A stretch of 21,470 bases of DNA from JBBQZL01 sp038207745 (GTDB taxonomy: Bacteria; Actinomycetota; Thermoleophilia; Solirubrobacterales; 70-9): positions 1 to 21,470 of the forward strand of contig JBBQZL010000018.1 of assembly GCA_038207745.1 (NCBI GenBank), in the 5' to 3' direction. This document shows positions 8,046-16,501 of this stretch, one piece after another (the first letter of the stretch is position 1; each line of letters opens with the position of its first letter). The notes under the pieces are model-generated. The model ran no database searches and was not told the DNA's origin. It saw nothing but the letters and a program-made list of their open reading frames with translations. Made by a program: the position numbers and the translations under genes.

Positions 8046-9047
8046 CTAGCCTCGGCCGAACCGCTCCGAAGTCCCGGTCGCATCAAAGCCGACGCGGCCG
8101 TCGCTCTTTGCCCGATAGAGATCGCGGTCAGCCCGGGCGATGCAGCCGTCGAGAGTGTCTCCAGCCTTCCACAGTTCGACGCCGACCGACCAGCCCACCG
8201 GAGAATTGCGCCTCAGCCGCTCGAGCAGTTTCCTTGCCGGTAGATCGCCGGTTGACGGCATCACGATCACAAACTCGTCGCCGCCAACCCGGGCAAGCGC
8301 GTCACCGGATCGGATCCCCGACTTCCAGAGCGAGACGAGCTCGGTCAGGATGCGGTCTCCCTCGACATGCCCGACACGGTCATTGACCCCCTTGAAGTCA
8401 TCCAGGTCGATCACCGCAATCGAAAGCGGCTCGCGGGCGCGCTCCGAGAGGGCGATTGCGATCCCGGCCGCCGAAACAAGGCCGTTCCGGTTCAGAGCGC
8501 CGGTCAGGGGATCGGTGTTTGCCTGTGCCCGGAGGCGTTGATTGAGACGGCTGAGCGTCTCGGTGATCACGAATGCCGTCACCGTCACGATGGCCCACGC
8601 CCCGACGGTCGCCTCCAGGTCGTTGAGCAACAACCCTGCCGCGAAGGCAACCGAAACGAGGGCCGCATAGGCGCGAGTCCAGCGAGGGGTGAAGAACTGG
8701 CCGACGTAGACGCATATCCAGACGTAGGCAAAAGCGGTGATCATCTCCCCGGCGCCGGTGGCCGCGTTGGCGATGATCACGCTCATCGCGATCGTCCCGG
8801 CAACAACCATCGCATGGAGAACCGGAGTCGTAACCCTCCGGCCTGTGAGCAGGAGCGCGGCCGCCGCCACCAACATCGCGGATCCGAAGGCGACGTTCAT
8901 CTCGACCGGGGGCGGTCCGCTGACCGGAAGGACAGTGGCCAGGAGGCAGAGCGTCCCGCCGATGATCATCAGTACGGACATCGTCCAGATCTGAGATGGA
9001 ATCCCCTCGAGGCGCGACCTCACCGATGAGCCCCGGTTGCTCGGCAT
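8046..9047 (-). CDS. Membrane-anchored diguanylate cyclase (GGDEF domain)
   Basis: Predicted to make cyclic di-GMP from two GTP. The 333 residues comprise about six transmembrane segments (roughly residues 20-170) and a C-terminal GGDEF domain (about 175-325). Catalytic features are intact: DPLTGALNR (179-187), DLDDFK (214-219) and the signature GGDEF (255-259). The RSGD at 246-249 is exactly five residues before GGDEF, the position of the RxxD inhibitory site for product feedback. No PAS, GAF or EAL domain is seen; the membrane part, which matches no sensor family I recognise, may sense the signal. ATG 9047 has an AGG nearby. A TTG at 9068, three bases after the priA stop, would add seven residues. 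Its place between priA and def is unusual. Confidence 0.9.
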   Translation of the reverse strand: MPSNRGSSVRSRLEGIPSQIWTMSVLMIIGGTLCLLATVLPVSGPPPVEMNVAFGSAMLVAAAALLLTGRRVTTPVLHAMVVAGTIAMSVIIANAATGAGEMITAFAYVWICVYVGQFFTPRWTRAYAALVSVAFAAGLLLNDLEATVGAWAIVTVTAFVITETLSRLNQRLRAQANTDPLTGALNRNGLVSAAGIAIALSERAREPLSIAVIDLDDFKGVNDRVGHVEGDRILTELVSLWKSGIRSGDALARVGGDEFVIVMPSTGDLPARKLLERLRRNSPVGWSVGVELWKAGDTLDGCIARADRDLYRAKSDGRVGFDATGTSERFGRG

Positions 9048-9071
9048 TCGCCTATCGATCCTGATCAAGGT

Positions 9072-11273
9072 TCATTGTGGATCCACATCGACACTGATTG
9101 TGACGCCCTGAAGGTCGCGTGCCGCCCCCATCGCCTCGACCGTCCCACCGACAGCGGCAACGGATTCCTCCCGATCGTGGGATTTGACCAGGAATCGCAG
9201 CCTGTACCGTTTGCGGACCCGGAACATCGGAGCCGGGCCGAGGACGGTCGCCGAATCCGGTTTCGAGGATTCTATTCCAGCCCCCAGCTTGGCAGCAGAT
9301 GCCTCGAGCCGGGCGAGATCCTCTGAAGCCAGGACGATCCGGATCAGGTTCGAGAACGGCGGATAGTCAAGCGCGCGACGTCGCTCGATCTCCCCGGCAA
9401 GGAATCCCTCGGAGTCGTGCCGGGCGGCCATTTCAATGCTTGGTGCACCCGGCACCAGGGTCTGGACGATCACCATTCCCCCGGCCTCTCCGCGGCCGCT
9501 GCGTCCTGCAAGCTGCGCCACCATCGCGAAGGTCCGTTCCTCGGCCCTGAAGTCCGGGAACCTCAGGGTGGCGTCCGCGTCGATGACCACGGCGAGTGTG
9601 ACCTCTGGGAAGTCATGCCCCTTGGCGACCATCTGCGTGCCGATCAGGACCCCCGACTCCGCCTCGTCAAAGCGGTCGAGTATCGCCCCATGGCCTCCTT
9701 CGCTGATCACGGTGTCCGCGTCGAGCCGGAAGATCGGCATCGGATCCAGGCGCTCGACAAGCATCTGCTCAACCCTCTGGGTGCCTGCCCCGGATTGGGC
9801 AAGCGTCACCGAGCCGCACTCGACGCATACTCGTGGCAGGGGCTCGGCGTGGGCGCAGTGATGACAGACCAACCTGCCCGTGTTGCGGTGGGTGATCAGC
9901 GAGACATCACAGTTGGGACAGCCCCAATGGTGCCCACAGGATCGGCAGGTCAGCCATGGCGCGAAGCCGCGCCGATTGATCAGCACAATCGCCTTTGATC
10001 CGGCCTCCCGAACGCCCTCTAGGGCCTCGATCGTGCGGGTGTGAAGGACGCCGGTGTGGCTGTCACCTCCACGCATGTCGACGACTTCAACCGGCGGAAG
10101 CCCGCGGCTGGAATCGACCCGCGTCGGCAACTCGAGCCTCTTCGTGCTGACCCAGGTCTCGGGCCTGGGCGTGGCCGTTCCGCAGACCAGTACCGCTCCA
10201 AGAGAGGCGGCCCGATGAGAGGCCACCGCCCTGGCGTCGTATGAGGGATCACCCTCCTGCTTGTAGGAGGAGTCGTGCTCCTCGTCGATCACGATCAGGC
10301 CGAGATCCACGACCGGCGCGAAGATCGCCGAGCGCGGGCCGACGCAGACTGTGGCCTCGCCTCGATGCAGTCGCATCCACTCGTCGAAGCGCTGGCCGGG
10401 CGGCATCGCCGAGTGCATTACCGCCACCCGGTCCCCGAGCCTGGCGCGGAACCTGTTCACGGCCTGCGGGGTGAGGCCGATCTCCGGGACGAGCACGATC
10501 GCACCGCGGCCCAGGGCCAGAACCCTCTCGACCGCGGCCATGTAGACCTCGGTCTTTCCGGATCCGGTGACCCCGTGAAGGAGGATCTCGGTCGAATCCG
10601 GGCCCTCCGCCTCGATCGCCTCTGTGATCCGATCGACGGCGTATTGCTGATCCCGGGTCAGGGTCGGAGCCTCGACCGCGGCGCCCTCGCCGTCAGGGGA
10701 ATCTGCGCCGGCCGAGCGGCGAACTCCGGCGGAGCGCGTCTCGATCAGGCCGAGCTCCTCGAGTCGCCGCAGGGTCGCGCGATCGGCGCCCGCCGACTCG
10801 GCGAGTTGCTTCGACGAGCGCACCCCGTCGGCCAGCGCCTCGAGTACCGTCTGCTGCCTCTTCCCCAGGCGGGTGCCGGGGCCGATCGCCTCTTCCCCCT
10901 CCGGCGTCAGCGACGCGACGAGCTGCCGCTTGGCCCTGACCCGTTGCCCACCCGTGCCGGTGCCCGGCGGCAGCACGAGCTGAAGGCCCCTTGCGGGAGT
11001 CGAGCAGTATTCCCGCGCCACCCAGAGGCCGATATCCACCAGCTCCGCGGTCGTCTCTGCCTCGAGCACCTCGAGCGGCTCGGCAAGTTTCTGCGCCGGG
11101 ACCTCGGTGCCGCCGGCAAGCCCTGTGACGACTCCGACGATCCGCTGAGGGCCGAACGGGACCCGCAGCACCGCACCGACCGCGACCTCGGACATCTCGT
11201 CAGGAAGCAGGTAATCGAAGGGCCCGCGCAGGGCCCGCGCGGTTGTCAGGGGTTCGACTCTTGCGATCAGCAT
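9072..11273 (-). CDS. priA: Primosomal protein N', replication restart helicase PriA
   Basis: A superfamily 2 helicase that reloads the replisome at stalled forks. The 733 residues include an N-terminal 3'-DNA-binding domain (1-100), a winged-helix region (about 135-182), Walker A GVTGSGKTE (234-242), the DEEH box (330-333), and a zinc-binding insert with Cys443/446, 452/455, 470/473 and 483/486. The later helicase motifs GTQMVAKGHDFP (545-556) and QLAGRSGRGEAGG (587-599) are also present. All catalytic elements look intact, whereas the PriA of Streptomyces and Mycobacterium is described as lacking them. It is the first gene of the - strand operon, and its ATG lies 14 bases from the divergent PH-domain gene. 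Confidence 0.97.
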   Translation of the reverse strand: MLIARVEPLTTARALRGPFDYLLPDEMSEVAVGAVLRVPFGPQRIVGVVTGLAGGTEVPAQKLAEPLEVLEAETTAELVDIGLWVAREYCSTPARGLQLVLPPGTGTGGQRVRAKRQLVASLTPEGEEAIGPGTRLGKRQQTVLEALADGVRSSKQLAESAGADRATLRRLEELGLIETRSAGVRRSAGADSPDGEGAAVEAPTLTRDQQYAVDRITEAIEAEGPDSTEILLHGVTGSGKTEVYMAAVERVLALGRGAIVLVPEIGLTPQAVNRFRARLGDRVAVMHSAMPPGQRFDEWMRLHRGEATVCVGPRSAIFAPVVDLGLIVIDEEHDSSYKQEGDPSYDARAVASHRAASLGAVLVCGTATPRPETWVSTKRLELPTRVDSSRGLPPVEVVDMRGGDSHTGVLHTRTIEALEGVREAGSKAIVLINRRGFAPWLTCRSCGHHWGCPNCDVSLITHRNTGRLVCHHCAHAEPLPRVCVECGSVTLAQSGAGTQRVEQMLVERLDPMPIFRLDADTVISEGGHGAILDRFDEAESGVLIGTQMVAKGHDFPEVTLAVVIDADATLRFPDFRAEERTFAMVAQLAGRSGRGEAGGMVIVQTLVPGAPSIEMAARHDSEGFLAGEIERRRALDYPPFSNLIRIVLASEDLARLEASAAKLGAGIESSKPDSATVLGPAPMFRVRKRYRLRFLVKSHDREESVAAVGGTVEAMGAARDLQGVTISVDVDPQ

Positions 11274-11282
11274 CGTGGCAAG

Positions 11283-11310
11283 GAAGTATGCTGCCGCCGG
11301 TGAGTGTCAA
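11283..11310 (-). promoter_or_regulatory. Candidate promoter for the priA operon
   Basis: On the - strand a perfect TTGACA (11310-11305) is followed after 16 bases by TACTTC (11288-11283), a weak -10. A transcript would start only a few bases before the priA ATG at 11273, giving a very short or leaderless 5' end, which is common in Actinobacteria. The promoter would overlap the start codon of the divergent gene. The -10 is poor, so this is tentative. Confidence 0.35.
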
Positions 11311-11848
11311 ACTGCACCCCGGAGAGAGAGTGATTTTCGAGGGCCACCCATCGTGGCGGGCGATCCTCGGCTTCTACCTCAAGGGTCTGCTCATTGCCGT
11401 CATTCTCGGGGTGATCGCGAAGTTTGCAGGTGGCTCCGGACTTACCTTCGGCGTGGTCCTCGTCGTGCTCGCAGTGACGTTTCTCTATGGGCTTCTGAAG
11501 CGGATCTCGACCACCTACACGATCACCGACCGGCGGCTCAACATCAAGCGGGGCATCATCTCCCGCGAGATCCAGGAGACCCGGCTCGAGCGGGTCCAGA
11601 ACGTCAACTCCAGCCAGACCGTCTATCAGCGGTTCATGCACATCGGAGACGTCGACTTCGACACCGCCGGCAGCGGAAGTGAGTACGGCTTCGTGTTCGC
11701 CGGAGTCGCGTCCCCCGCCGACGTGGTCCACAGCGTCGATCAGGCGACCCAGACAGGCGCCGCCGGCTCGCACGGTCTTGGCGAGCCGCAGGGTCAGGTT
11801 CCGCAGGGCCCGGCTGAAGAAGCGCCCACGCGGCACTTCGACCAGTAG
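11288..11848 (+). CDS. Bacterial PH-domain (bPH2/DUF304, YdbS-like) membrane protein
   Basis: A 186-residue protein. A short hydrophilic N-terminus (HPGERVIFEGHPSW, typical of the family) precedes two transmembrane helices (about 25-46 and 52-70). The bPH2 domain follows (about 75-152), with the family's TYTITDRRLNIKRGIISREI motif and an I-G-D-V-D-F-D-T-A strand. The last 30 residues are a low-complexity Gly/Gln/Pro tail. The ATG at 11288 follows AAGGA closely. A GTG at 11300 is a second candidate, and an in-frame start at 11243 would run into priA. The molecular role of the family is not settled; membrane association and stress or envelope functions are reported for some members. The gene is alone on this strand between priA and metK and converges on metK. 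Confidence 0.85.
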   Translation: MLPPVSVKLHPGERVIFEGHPSWRAILGFYLKGLLIAVILGVIAKFAGGSGLTFGVVLVVLAVTFLYGLLKRISTTYTITDRRLNIKRGIISREIQETRLERVQNVNSSQTVYQRFMHIGDVDFDTAGSGSEYGFVFAGVASPADVVHSVDQATQTGAAGSHGLGEPQGQVPQGPAEEAPTRHFDQ

Positions 11849-11853
11849 CCGGC

Positions 11854-11867
11854 GCGCCGAGGGGCGC
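11854..11867. terminator. Small hairpin between convergent genes
   Basis: GCGCC and GGCGC arms around a four-base GAGG loop sit in the 26-base gap between the PH-domain gene stop and the metK stop. There is no T-tract. The location suits a bidirectional terminator, but the stem is only five base pairs. Confidence 0.25.
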
Positions 11868-11874
11868 TCCCTGG

Positions 11875-13125
11875 TTACGCCGTTGCGCCGACTGCGGTGC
11901 CGGCCGCCTCGCGAAGCGCGTCCACCTTGTCGGTGCGCTCCCAGGTGAAGTCGTCATCAGACCGTCCGAAGTGGCCGTAGGCGGCGGTCTTCTGGTAGAT
12001 CGGCCGGTGTAGGTCCAGGTACTCGCGGAATGCGGCAGGGCGAAGATCGAAGACCTTCTCGACGACACGGCTGATCTGTGTATCGGGAAGCGTGCCGGTT
12101 CCAAACGTCTGTACCGAGATCGAGACCGGGCGCGCGACACCGATCGCATAGGCGACCTGGATCTCGCAGCGGTCGGCAAGCCCGGCGGCAACGATGTTCT
12201 TCGCAACGTGGCGGACGGCGTAGGCGGCCGATCGATCGACCTTCGACGGATCCTTGCCGGAGAAGGCGCCGCCACCGTGGCGGGCCGCGCCACCGTAGGT
12301 GTCGACGATGATCTTGCGACCGGTCAGCCCGGCGTCTCCGACTGGCCCGCCGATCACGAACTTGCCGGTCGGGTTGACCAGGAAGTTCTCCCGCAGCGTC
12401 TCCTCGTCAAAGAGGTCCGAGTACTCATCGCCAAGCACAGGACGGACGACGTGCTCCCAGAGATCAGGCTTGATCTGGGTGACGGAGTCCTTGTCGGGGT
12501 CATGCTGGGTGGAGATCAGGACTGTCGTGACCTCGACGGGGCGATCGTCCTGGTAGCGGACGGTGACCTGCGTCTTGCCATCGGGGCGAAGGTAGGAGAG
12601 GGTCCCGTCCTTGCGGACCTCGGCGAGGCGCTCGGCAAGGCGGTGCGCAATTTCGATCGGCATCGGCATCATCGACGAGGTCTCGTTGCTGGCGTAGCCG
12701 AACATCATTCCCTGGTCGCCGGCACCGGCCAGGTCGAAGGCGTCATCAGACCCCTGGGCCCGCTTCTCATGGGCGGTATCGACGCCCTGGGCGATATCGG
12801 GGGACTGCTTGTCGACCGCGACCAGGACGGCGCAGGAGTCAGCGTCAAACCCATAGGCGAGGTTGTCGTAGCCGATTCTGCGGATCGTCTCACGCGCGAT
12901 CTCCTGGAAGTCGACCTGCGCGTTGGTCGAGATCTCTCCCGAGATCACGACCATCCCGGTGTTGACGAGTGTCTCGCAGGCGACGCGACTCTCGGGGTCG
13001 ACAGCCAGCACGGCATCGAGAATGCCGTCGGAGATCTGATCGGCGACCTTGTCAGGGTGCCCCTCGGTTACGGACTCTGAGGTGAACAGATGCTCGTTGT
13101 CATCAAGCTGACGGGTCTCGGTCAT
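11875..13125 (-). CDS. metK: S-adenosylmethionine synthetase
   Basis: Makes S-adenosylmethionine from methionine and ATP in the cytoplasm. The 416 residues are near the usual length. Signatures include SVTEGHPDKVADQISDGILD (18-37), the methionine/ATP-site hexapeptide GAGDQG inside GAGDQGMMFGYA (134-145) and the phosphate-loop motif GGGAFSGKDPSKVDRS (284-299). The ATG at 13125 is preceded by AAGGAG about eleven bases upstream. Only 51 bases separate it from the der stop; they show no room for a SAM riboswitch and no clear promoter, so metK may be read from the der transcript. Proximity to priA matches other Actinobacteria. Confidence 0.97.
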   Translation of the reverse strand: MTETRQLDDNEHLFTSESVTEGHPDKVADQISDGILDAVLAVDPESRVACETLVNTGMVVISGEISTNAQVDFQEIARETIRRIGYDNLAYGFDADSCAVLVAVDKQSPDIAQGVDTAHEKRAQGSDDAFDLAGAGDQGMMFGYASNETSSMMPMPIEIAHRLAERLAEVRKDGTLSYLRPDGKTQVTVRYQDDRPVEVTTVLISTQHDPDKDSVTQIKPDLWEHVVRPVLGDEYSDLFDEETLRENFLVNPTGKFVIGGPVGDAGLTGRKIIVDTYGGAARHGGGAFSGKDPSKVDRSAAYAVRHVAKNIVAAGLADRCEIQVAYAIGVARPVSISVQTFGTGTLPDTQISRVVEKVFDLRPAAFREYLDLHRPIYQKTAAYGHFGRSDDDFTWERTDKVDALREAAGTAVGATA

Positions 13126-13176
13126 CGGTGATCTATCTCCTTCGGCTGCAAAAACTGGTCACGGGACTGAGAAACC

Positions 13177-14517
13177 TTAGCTATGTAGGTCCCTGCGCGT
13201 GTGCGGTACGTAATCGATGATCAGCGGAACCCCCTCGAAACCGTATGCCTCGCGGAGCCGGTTTTCGACGTGGTAGGCCCAACCTCTGTTGATCAGCTTG
13301 CGATCGTTGACCTGAATCGCGAAGCGTGGCGGCCTCTCGCCGATCTGCGCCGCGTAGTAGAGCTTGAACCTCCGACCTCTCCGGGCCGGAGGCGGGGTCG
13401 TGCTCACGACATCGGTGATGAACCGGTTCAACTCCGGGGTCGGGATGCGGACCCCGGAGAGATCGGAAAGGACCAGGGCGCGACCCATTATCGAGGCGAC
13501 GTTGCGGCCGGTCTTTGCCGAGCAGGTGACCGCATAGGGTCGCAATCGAAGCTTCTGGCGGATCCGGGCACGAGCGTCGTCGACGTCCGTGGTCGAGATG
13601 TCCCACTTGTTGAGCGCGATCAGGGTCGCGCAACCGGACTTCATCGCCAGCTCCGCGATCCGGAGGTCCTCGGAGGTCACGCCCTCGGAGGCGTCGCAGA
13701 CGACCAGGGCGACATCGGCACGGTCGGCGGCCTGCTCGGAGCGGAGCTGCGCGTAGTAGTCGACGGTGCCGGCGACCTTGGACCGGCGCCGCAGGCCGGC
13801 GGTGTCGACCAGGATCATCGGGCGTCCGTCAACCTCGAGCTCGGTGTCGATCGAATCCCGCGTCGTGCCCGCAACCTCGGAGACGATCACCCGGTCAGAG
13901 CCGAGAAATGAGTTGACCAGCGATGACTTGCCCACATTCGGGCGGCCGATCACCGCAACCCGCGGAATCCCGTCGTCGACCGGCTCTCCGACGTTGTCCC
14001 CGAATGCCCCGACGATCCGGTCGAGCAGGTCCCCGGTCCCCAGACCGTGGCTTGCCGAGACCGGGAGCGGCTCCCCGAGGCCGAGCGCGTGGAACTCCGA
14101 AGTCAGATGGGTATCGATCGGGCGATCGGACTTGTTGACGGCAACCACGATCGGAACCTCGGATCCACGCAGGGTCACGGCGAGTTCGGCGTCACCGGCT
14201 CGAAGGCCTGCCTTTGCGTCGACCACGAGCAGGATCACATCCGCCTCGGTCATCCCCTCCCGGGCCTGGGACTGGATGTCACGCGCAAGCTGGGCCTCAT
14301 CGGCGAGATCGATTCCACCGGTATCGAGGAGGTCGAACTCGACCCCGTTCCAGTCGCAGGGAACCCGCTTGCGATCCCTGGTCACACCGGCCTCCGAGTG
14401 GGTCACGGCGTCGCGCCCGCCCGAGAGCCGGTTCACAAGCGTGCTCTTGCCGACATTCGGGAACCCGACCACGGCGACCGTCGGTCGTTTGAGTATTCGT
14501 GACCCGCTGCTGCTCAT
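13177..14517 (-). CDS. der: Ribosome assembly GTPase Der (EngA)
   Basis: A tandem GTPase needed for maturation of the 50S ribosomal subunit. In 446 residues there are two G domains: GFPNVGKST (18-26) with DTGG (65-68) and NKSD (128-131), then GRPNVGKSS (191-199) with DTAG (238-241) and NKWD (303-306). A KH-like C-terminal domain covers about 350-446. The ATG at 14517 shares its first base with the cmk stop (TGATG). A TTG just before it is less likely. The cmk-der pair is a common bacterial arrangement. Confidence 0.97.
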   Translation of the reverse strand: MSSSGSRILKRPTVAVVGFPNVGKSTLVNRLSGGRDAVTHSEAGVTRDRKRVPCDWNGVEFDLLDTGGIDLADEAQLARDIQSQAREGMTEADVILLVVDAKAGLRAGDAELAVTLRGSEVPIVVAVNKSDRPIDTHLTSEFHALGLGEPLPVSASHGLGTGDLLDRIVGAFGDNVGEPVDDGIPRVAVIGRPNVGKSSLVNSFLGSDRVIVSEVAGTTRDSIDTELEVDGRPMILVDTAGLRRRSKVAGTVDYYAQLRSEQAADRADVALVVCDASEGVTSEDLRIAELAMKSGCATLIALNKWDISTTDVDDARARIRQKLRLRPYAVTCSAKTGRNVASIMGRALVLSDLSGVRIPTPELNRFITDVVSTTPPPARRGRRFKLYYAAQIGERPPRFAIQVNDRKLINRGWAYHVENRLREAYGFEGVPLIIDYVPHTRRDLHS

Positions 14518-15152
14518 CAAATGCCTCTCTCTCGGGCCAGCTCGACCACGCGGCCGACCACCTCTTCAAGACTCAGATCTGTCGTATCGATTTCCACCGC
14601 ATCAGGCGCAGCCGTCAGCGCACCATGATCTCGCTCGATGTCGCGTCTGTCGCGATCCTGCTGGTCGGCGAGGATCTCACCGGCGTTCCCACCGGTCTGG
14701 GCGGCGCGGCGCCCGGCCCTCTCGCGCTCATCGGCGGTCAGGAAGATCTTCAGCGGGGAGTCAGGGCTGACGACGGTCCCGATGTCCCGGCCCTCGGTCA
14801 CGAAACGGCCGCTTCCACTGATCTCTCGCTGCCGGGCCACCATTGCGGCGCGGACACCCGGATGAACGGAGACGCGCGACGCGGCGGCCGAGACCTCGGG
14901 TGAGCGGATCTCGGCGCTGACGTCGCGTCCGCCGAGGGTGACCTGCTGCCCGCTGAACCCGATCTCGGCAGACTCGGCGAGGGGGGCCACGGCGCCTGCA
15001 TCGTCGAGGTCCACGCTCTTCTCCAACGCCGCGAGCGCGACACAGCGATACATCGCGCCTGAATCAAGGTAGGTGAAACCAATCGCTTCAGCGACCCCGC
15101 GCGCCACAGAGGACTTGCCGGCCCCGGCGGGGCCGTCGATAGCGATAACCAT
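14517..15152 (-). CDS. cmk: Cytidylate kinase
   Basis: Phosphorylates CMP and dCMP with ATP. The 211 residues carry the P-loop GPAGAGKSS (7-15), the CMP-site motif YLDSGAMYR (28-36), the TEGRDIGTVV motif and a Lid-region RRAAQ. The length is normal. It starts 35 bases after the aroA stop without a well-placed Shine-Dalgarno site: a GGAGGG occurs, but about 26 bases upstream. The stop overlaps the der start by one base. Confidence 0.96.
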   Translation of the reverse strand: MVIAIDGPAGAGKSSVARGVAEAIGFTYLDSGAMYRCVALAALEKSVDLDDAGAVAPLAESAEIGFSGQQVTLGGRDVSAEIRSPEVSAAASRVSVHPGVRAAMVARQREISGSGRFVTEGRDIGTVVSPDSPLKIFLTADERERAGRRAAQTGGNAGEILADQQDRDRRDIERDHGALTAAPDAVEIDTTDLSLEEVVGRVVELARERGI

Positions 15153-15187
15153 GTGCTGAGAGCGTAGAAGGCCACACCCTCCGGGGC

Positions 15188-16501
15188 TCAGTCCCCCACC
15201 AGCGCAGCCAGGTCCCGCTCGAAACCCGGGTAGCTGACGGCGGCCGCTGCGATCCCATGCACCACAGATCCCCGCTCGGACGCGATACCCCCGACAGCTC
15301 CCAGCATCGCGATCCTGTGATCACCTTCCGAGTCGACCTCGCCGCCGCGAAGAGAACCGGTTCCATGGATCACCATCCCATCCGCTGATTCGGTGACCTC
15401 GGCCCCCAGACCCCGCAGCGCCGCCGCGGCCGAGGCGATCCGATCCGACTCCTTCCGTCGCAGCTCTCCGGCATCCCGGATCGTCGTATCGCCCTCGGCA
15501 AAGCAGGCGGCCAGGGCGATCAGCGGCAGTTCGTCAATTGCAAGCGGGATCTCGTCGCCGCCGACCTCGGTCGGCGTCAACGCCGAGTGCCGGCTGATGA
15601 TCGTCCCCGTCGGCTCACCACCGGTCGCCGACTCTCCCTCGATCTCGATCTCGGCGCCCATCCGCCCCAGAGCCGTGAGAAGGCCCGTCCGGGTGGGGTT
15701 CATGCCCACGTCCGGCAGCACGATCTCACTTCCCGGGACGATGCAACCCGCGACGATGAAGAAGGCGGCCGATGAGAAGTCAGCCGGAACGGAGATCATC
15801 GCCGGCTCGAGGCGCTCGGCACGCTGCACGGTGATCGCGTTGCCGTCGCGTTCGATCTCGGCTCCCGCCGCGGTCAGCATCCGTTCGGTGTGATCGCGGC
15901 TCGCGATCGGCTCGATGATCCGGGTTTCGCCCTCCGCCAGGAGACCCGCAAGCAGCAGGCAGGACTTGACCTGCGCGCTTGCGACCGGCAGCTCATAGGT
16001 GATCCCGGTCAGCGATGCACCATCTATCGAGACCGGGGGGAGCCGCTGGTCCCGACACTCGATGCGGGCGCCCATCAGCCTCAGGGGCTCGACCACACGA
16101 TCAACCGGTCGGCGCCGTATCGACGCGTCGCCATCGATCACCCAGCTTCCGGTCTCCTGTCCAGCCAGCCAGCCCGGCAGCAGCCGGAGGAGGGTTCCGG
16201 CATTGCCGACATCGACGCCGGCCGAGCCGGCCGCCCGCAGGCCGACGCCGGTCATCGTGATCCGGTCGGCGACGTATGACTCGTCCGCACCATCGACATT
16301 GGCACCAAGCGCAATTGCCGCCTGCAGCGATGATCTCGTGTCGGCGGAATCGAGGTAGCCATCGATGACCGTCCTGCCGTCGCTCATCGCACCGAGCAGT
16401 GCGGCACGATGCGAGATCGACTTGTCGGCCGGTGGGCGAATCGTGCCTGTGATCGAGGCAACCGGGGCAAATTCCCGGGAGTCGCGCTGGCCGACGCTCA
16501 C
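15188..16501 (-). CDS. aroA: 5-enolpyruvylshikimate-3-phosphate synthase (EPSP synthase)
   Basis: Transfers enolpyruvate from PEP to shikimate 3-phosphate, the sixth shikimate-pathway step. The protein is 437 residues. Motifs include ADKSISHR (25-32), GNAGTLLR (99-106), RPVDRV (131-136), SAQVKS (175-180), RDHTER (202-207) and NPTRTG (268-273). The R-x-H-x-E, S-A-Q-x-K and N-x-T-R patterns are those used to describe class II enzymes, but the loop reads A-D-K rather than G-D-K and keeps Gly in NAGT. The GTG at 16501 forms a GTGA overlap with the tyrA stop and is preferred to in-frame starts up to 16804, which lie inside tyrA. The reading frame is intact. Confidence 0.95.
   Translation of the reverse strand: MSVGQRDSREFAPVASITGTIRPPADKSISHRAALLGAMSDGRTVIDGYLDSADTRSSLQAAIALGANVDGADESYVADRITMTGVGLRAAGSAGVDVGNAGTLLRLLPGWLAGQETGSWVIDGDASIRRRPVDRVVEPLRLMGARIECRDQRLPPVSIDGASLTGITYELPVASAQVKSCLLLAGLLAEGETRIIEPIASRDHTERMLTAAGAEIERDGNAITVQRAERLEPAMISVPADFSSAAFFIVAGCIVPGSEIVLPDVGMNPTRTGLLTALGRMGAEIEIEGESATGGEPTGTIISRHSALTPTEVGGDEIPLAIDELPLIALAACFAEGDTTIRDAGELRRKESDRIASAAAALRGLGAEVTESADGMVIHGTGSLRGGEVDSEGDHRIAMLGAVGGIASERGSVVHGIAAAAVSYPGFERDLAALVGD

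Noticed and set aside
10275..11303. Long + strand open frame (342 codons) opposite priA
   Set aside because: Antisense shadow; PriA helicase and zinc motifs on the - strand are decisive.
13126..13176. SAM riboswitch upstream of metK
   Set aside because: Only 51 bases are available and no riboswitch core or strong stem is visible.
13766..14770. Long + strand open frame (334 codons) opposite der and cmk
   Set aside because: Ser/Arg/Pro-rich shadow without family features; Der and Cmk are complete on the other strand.
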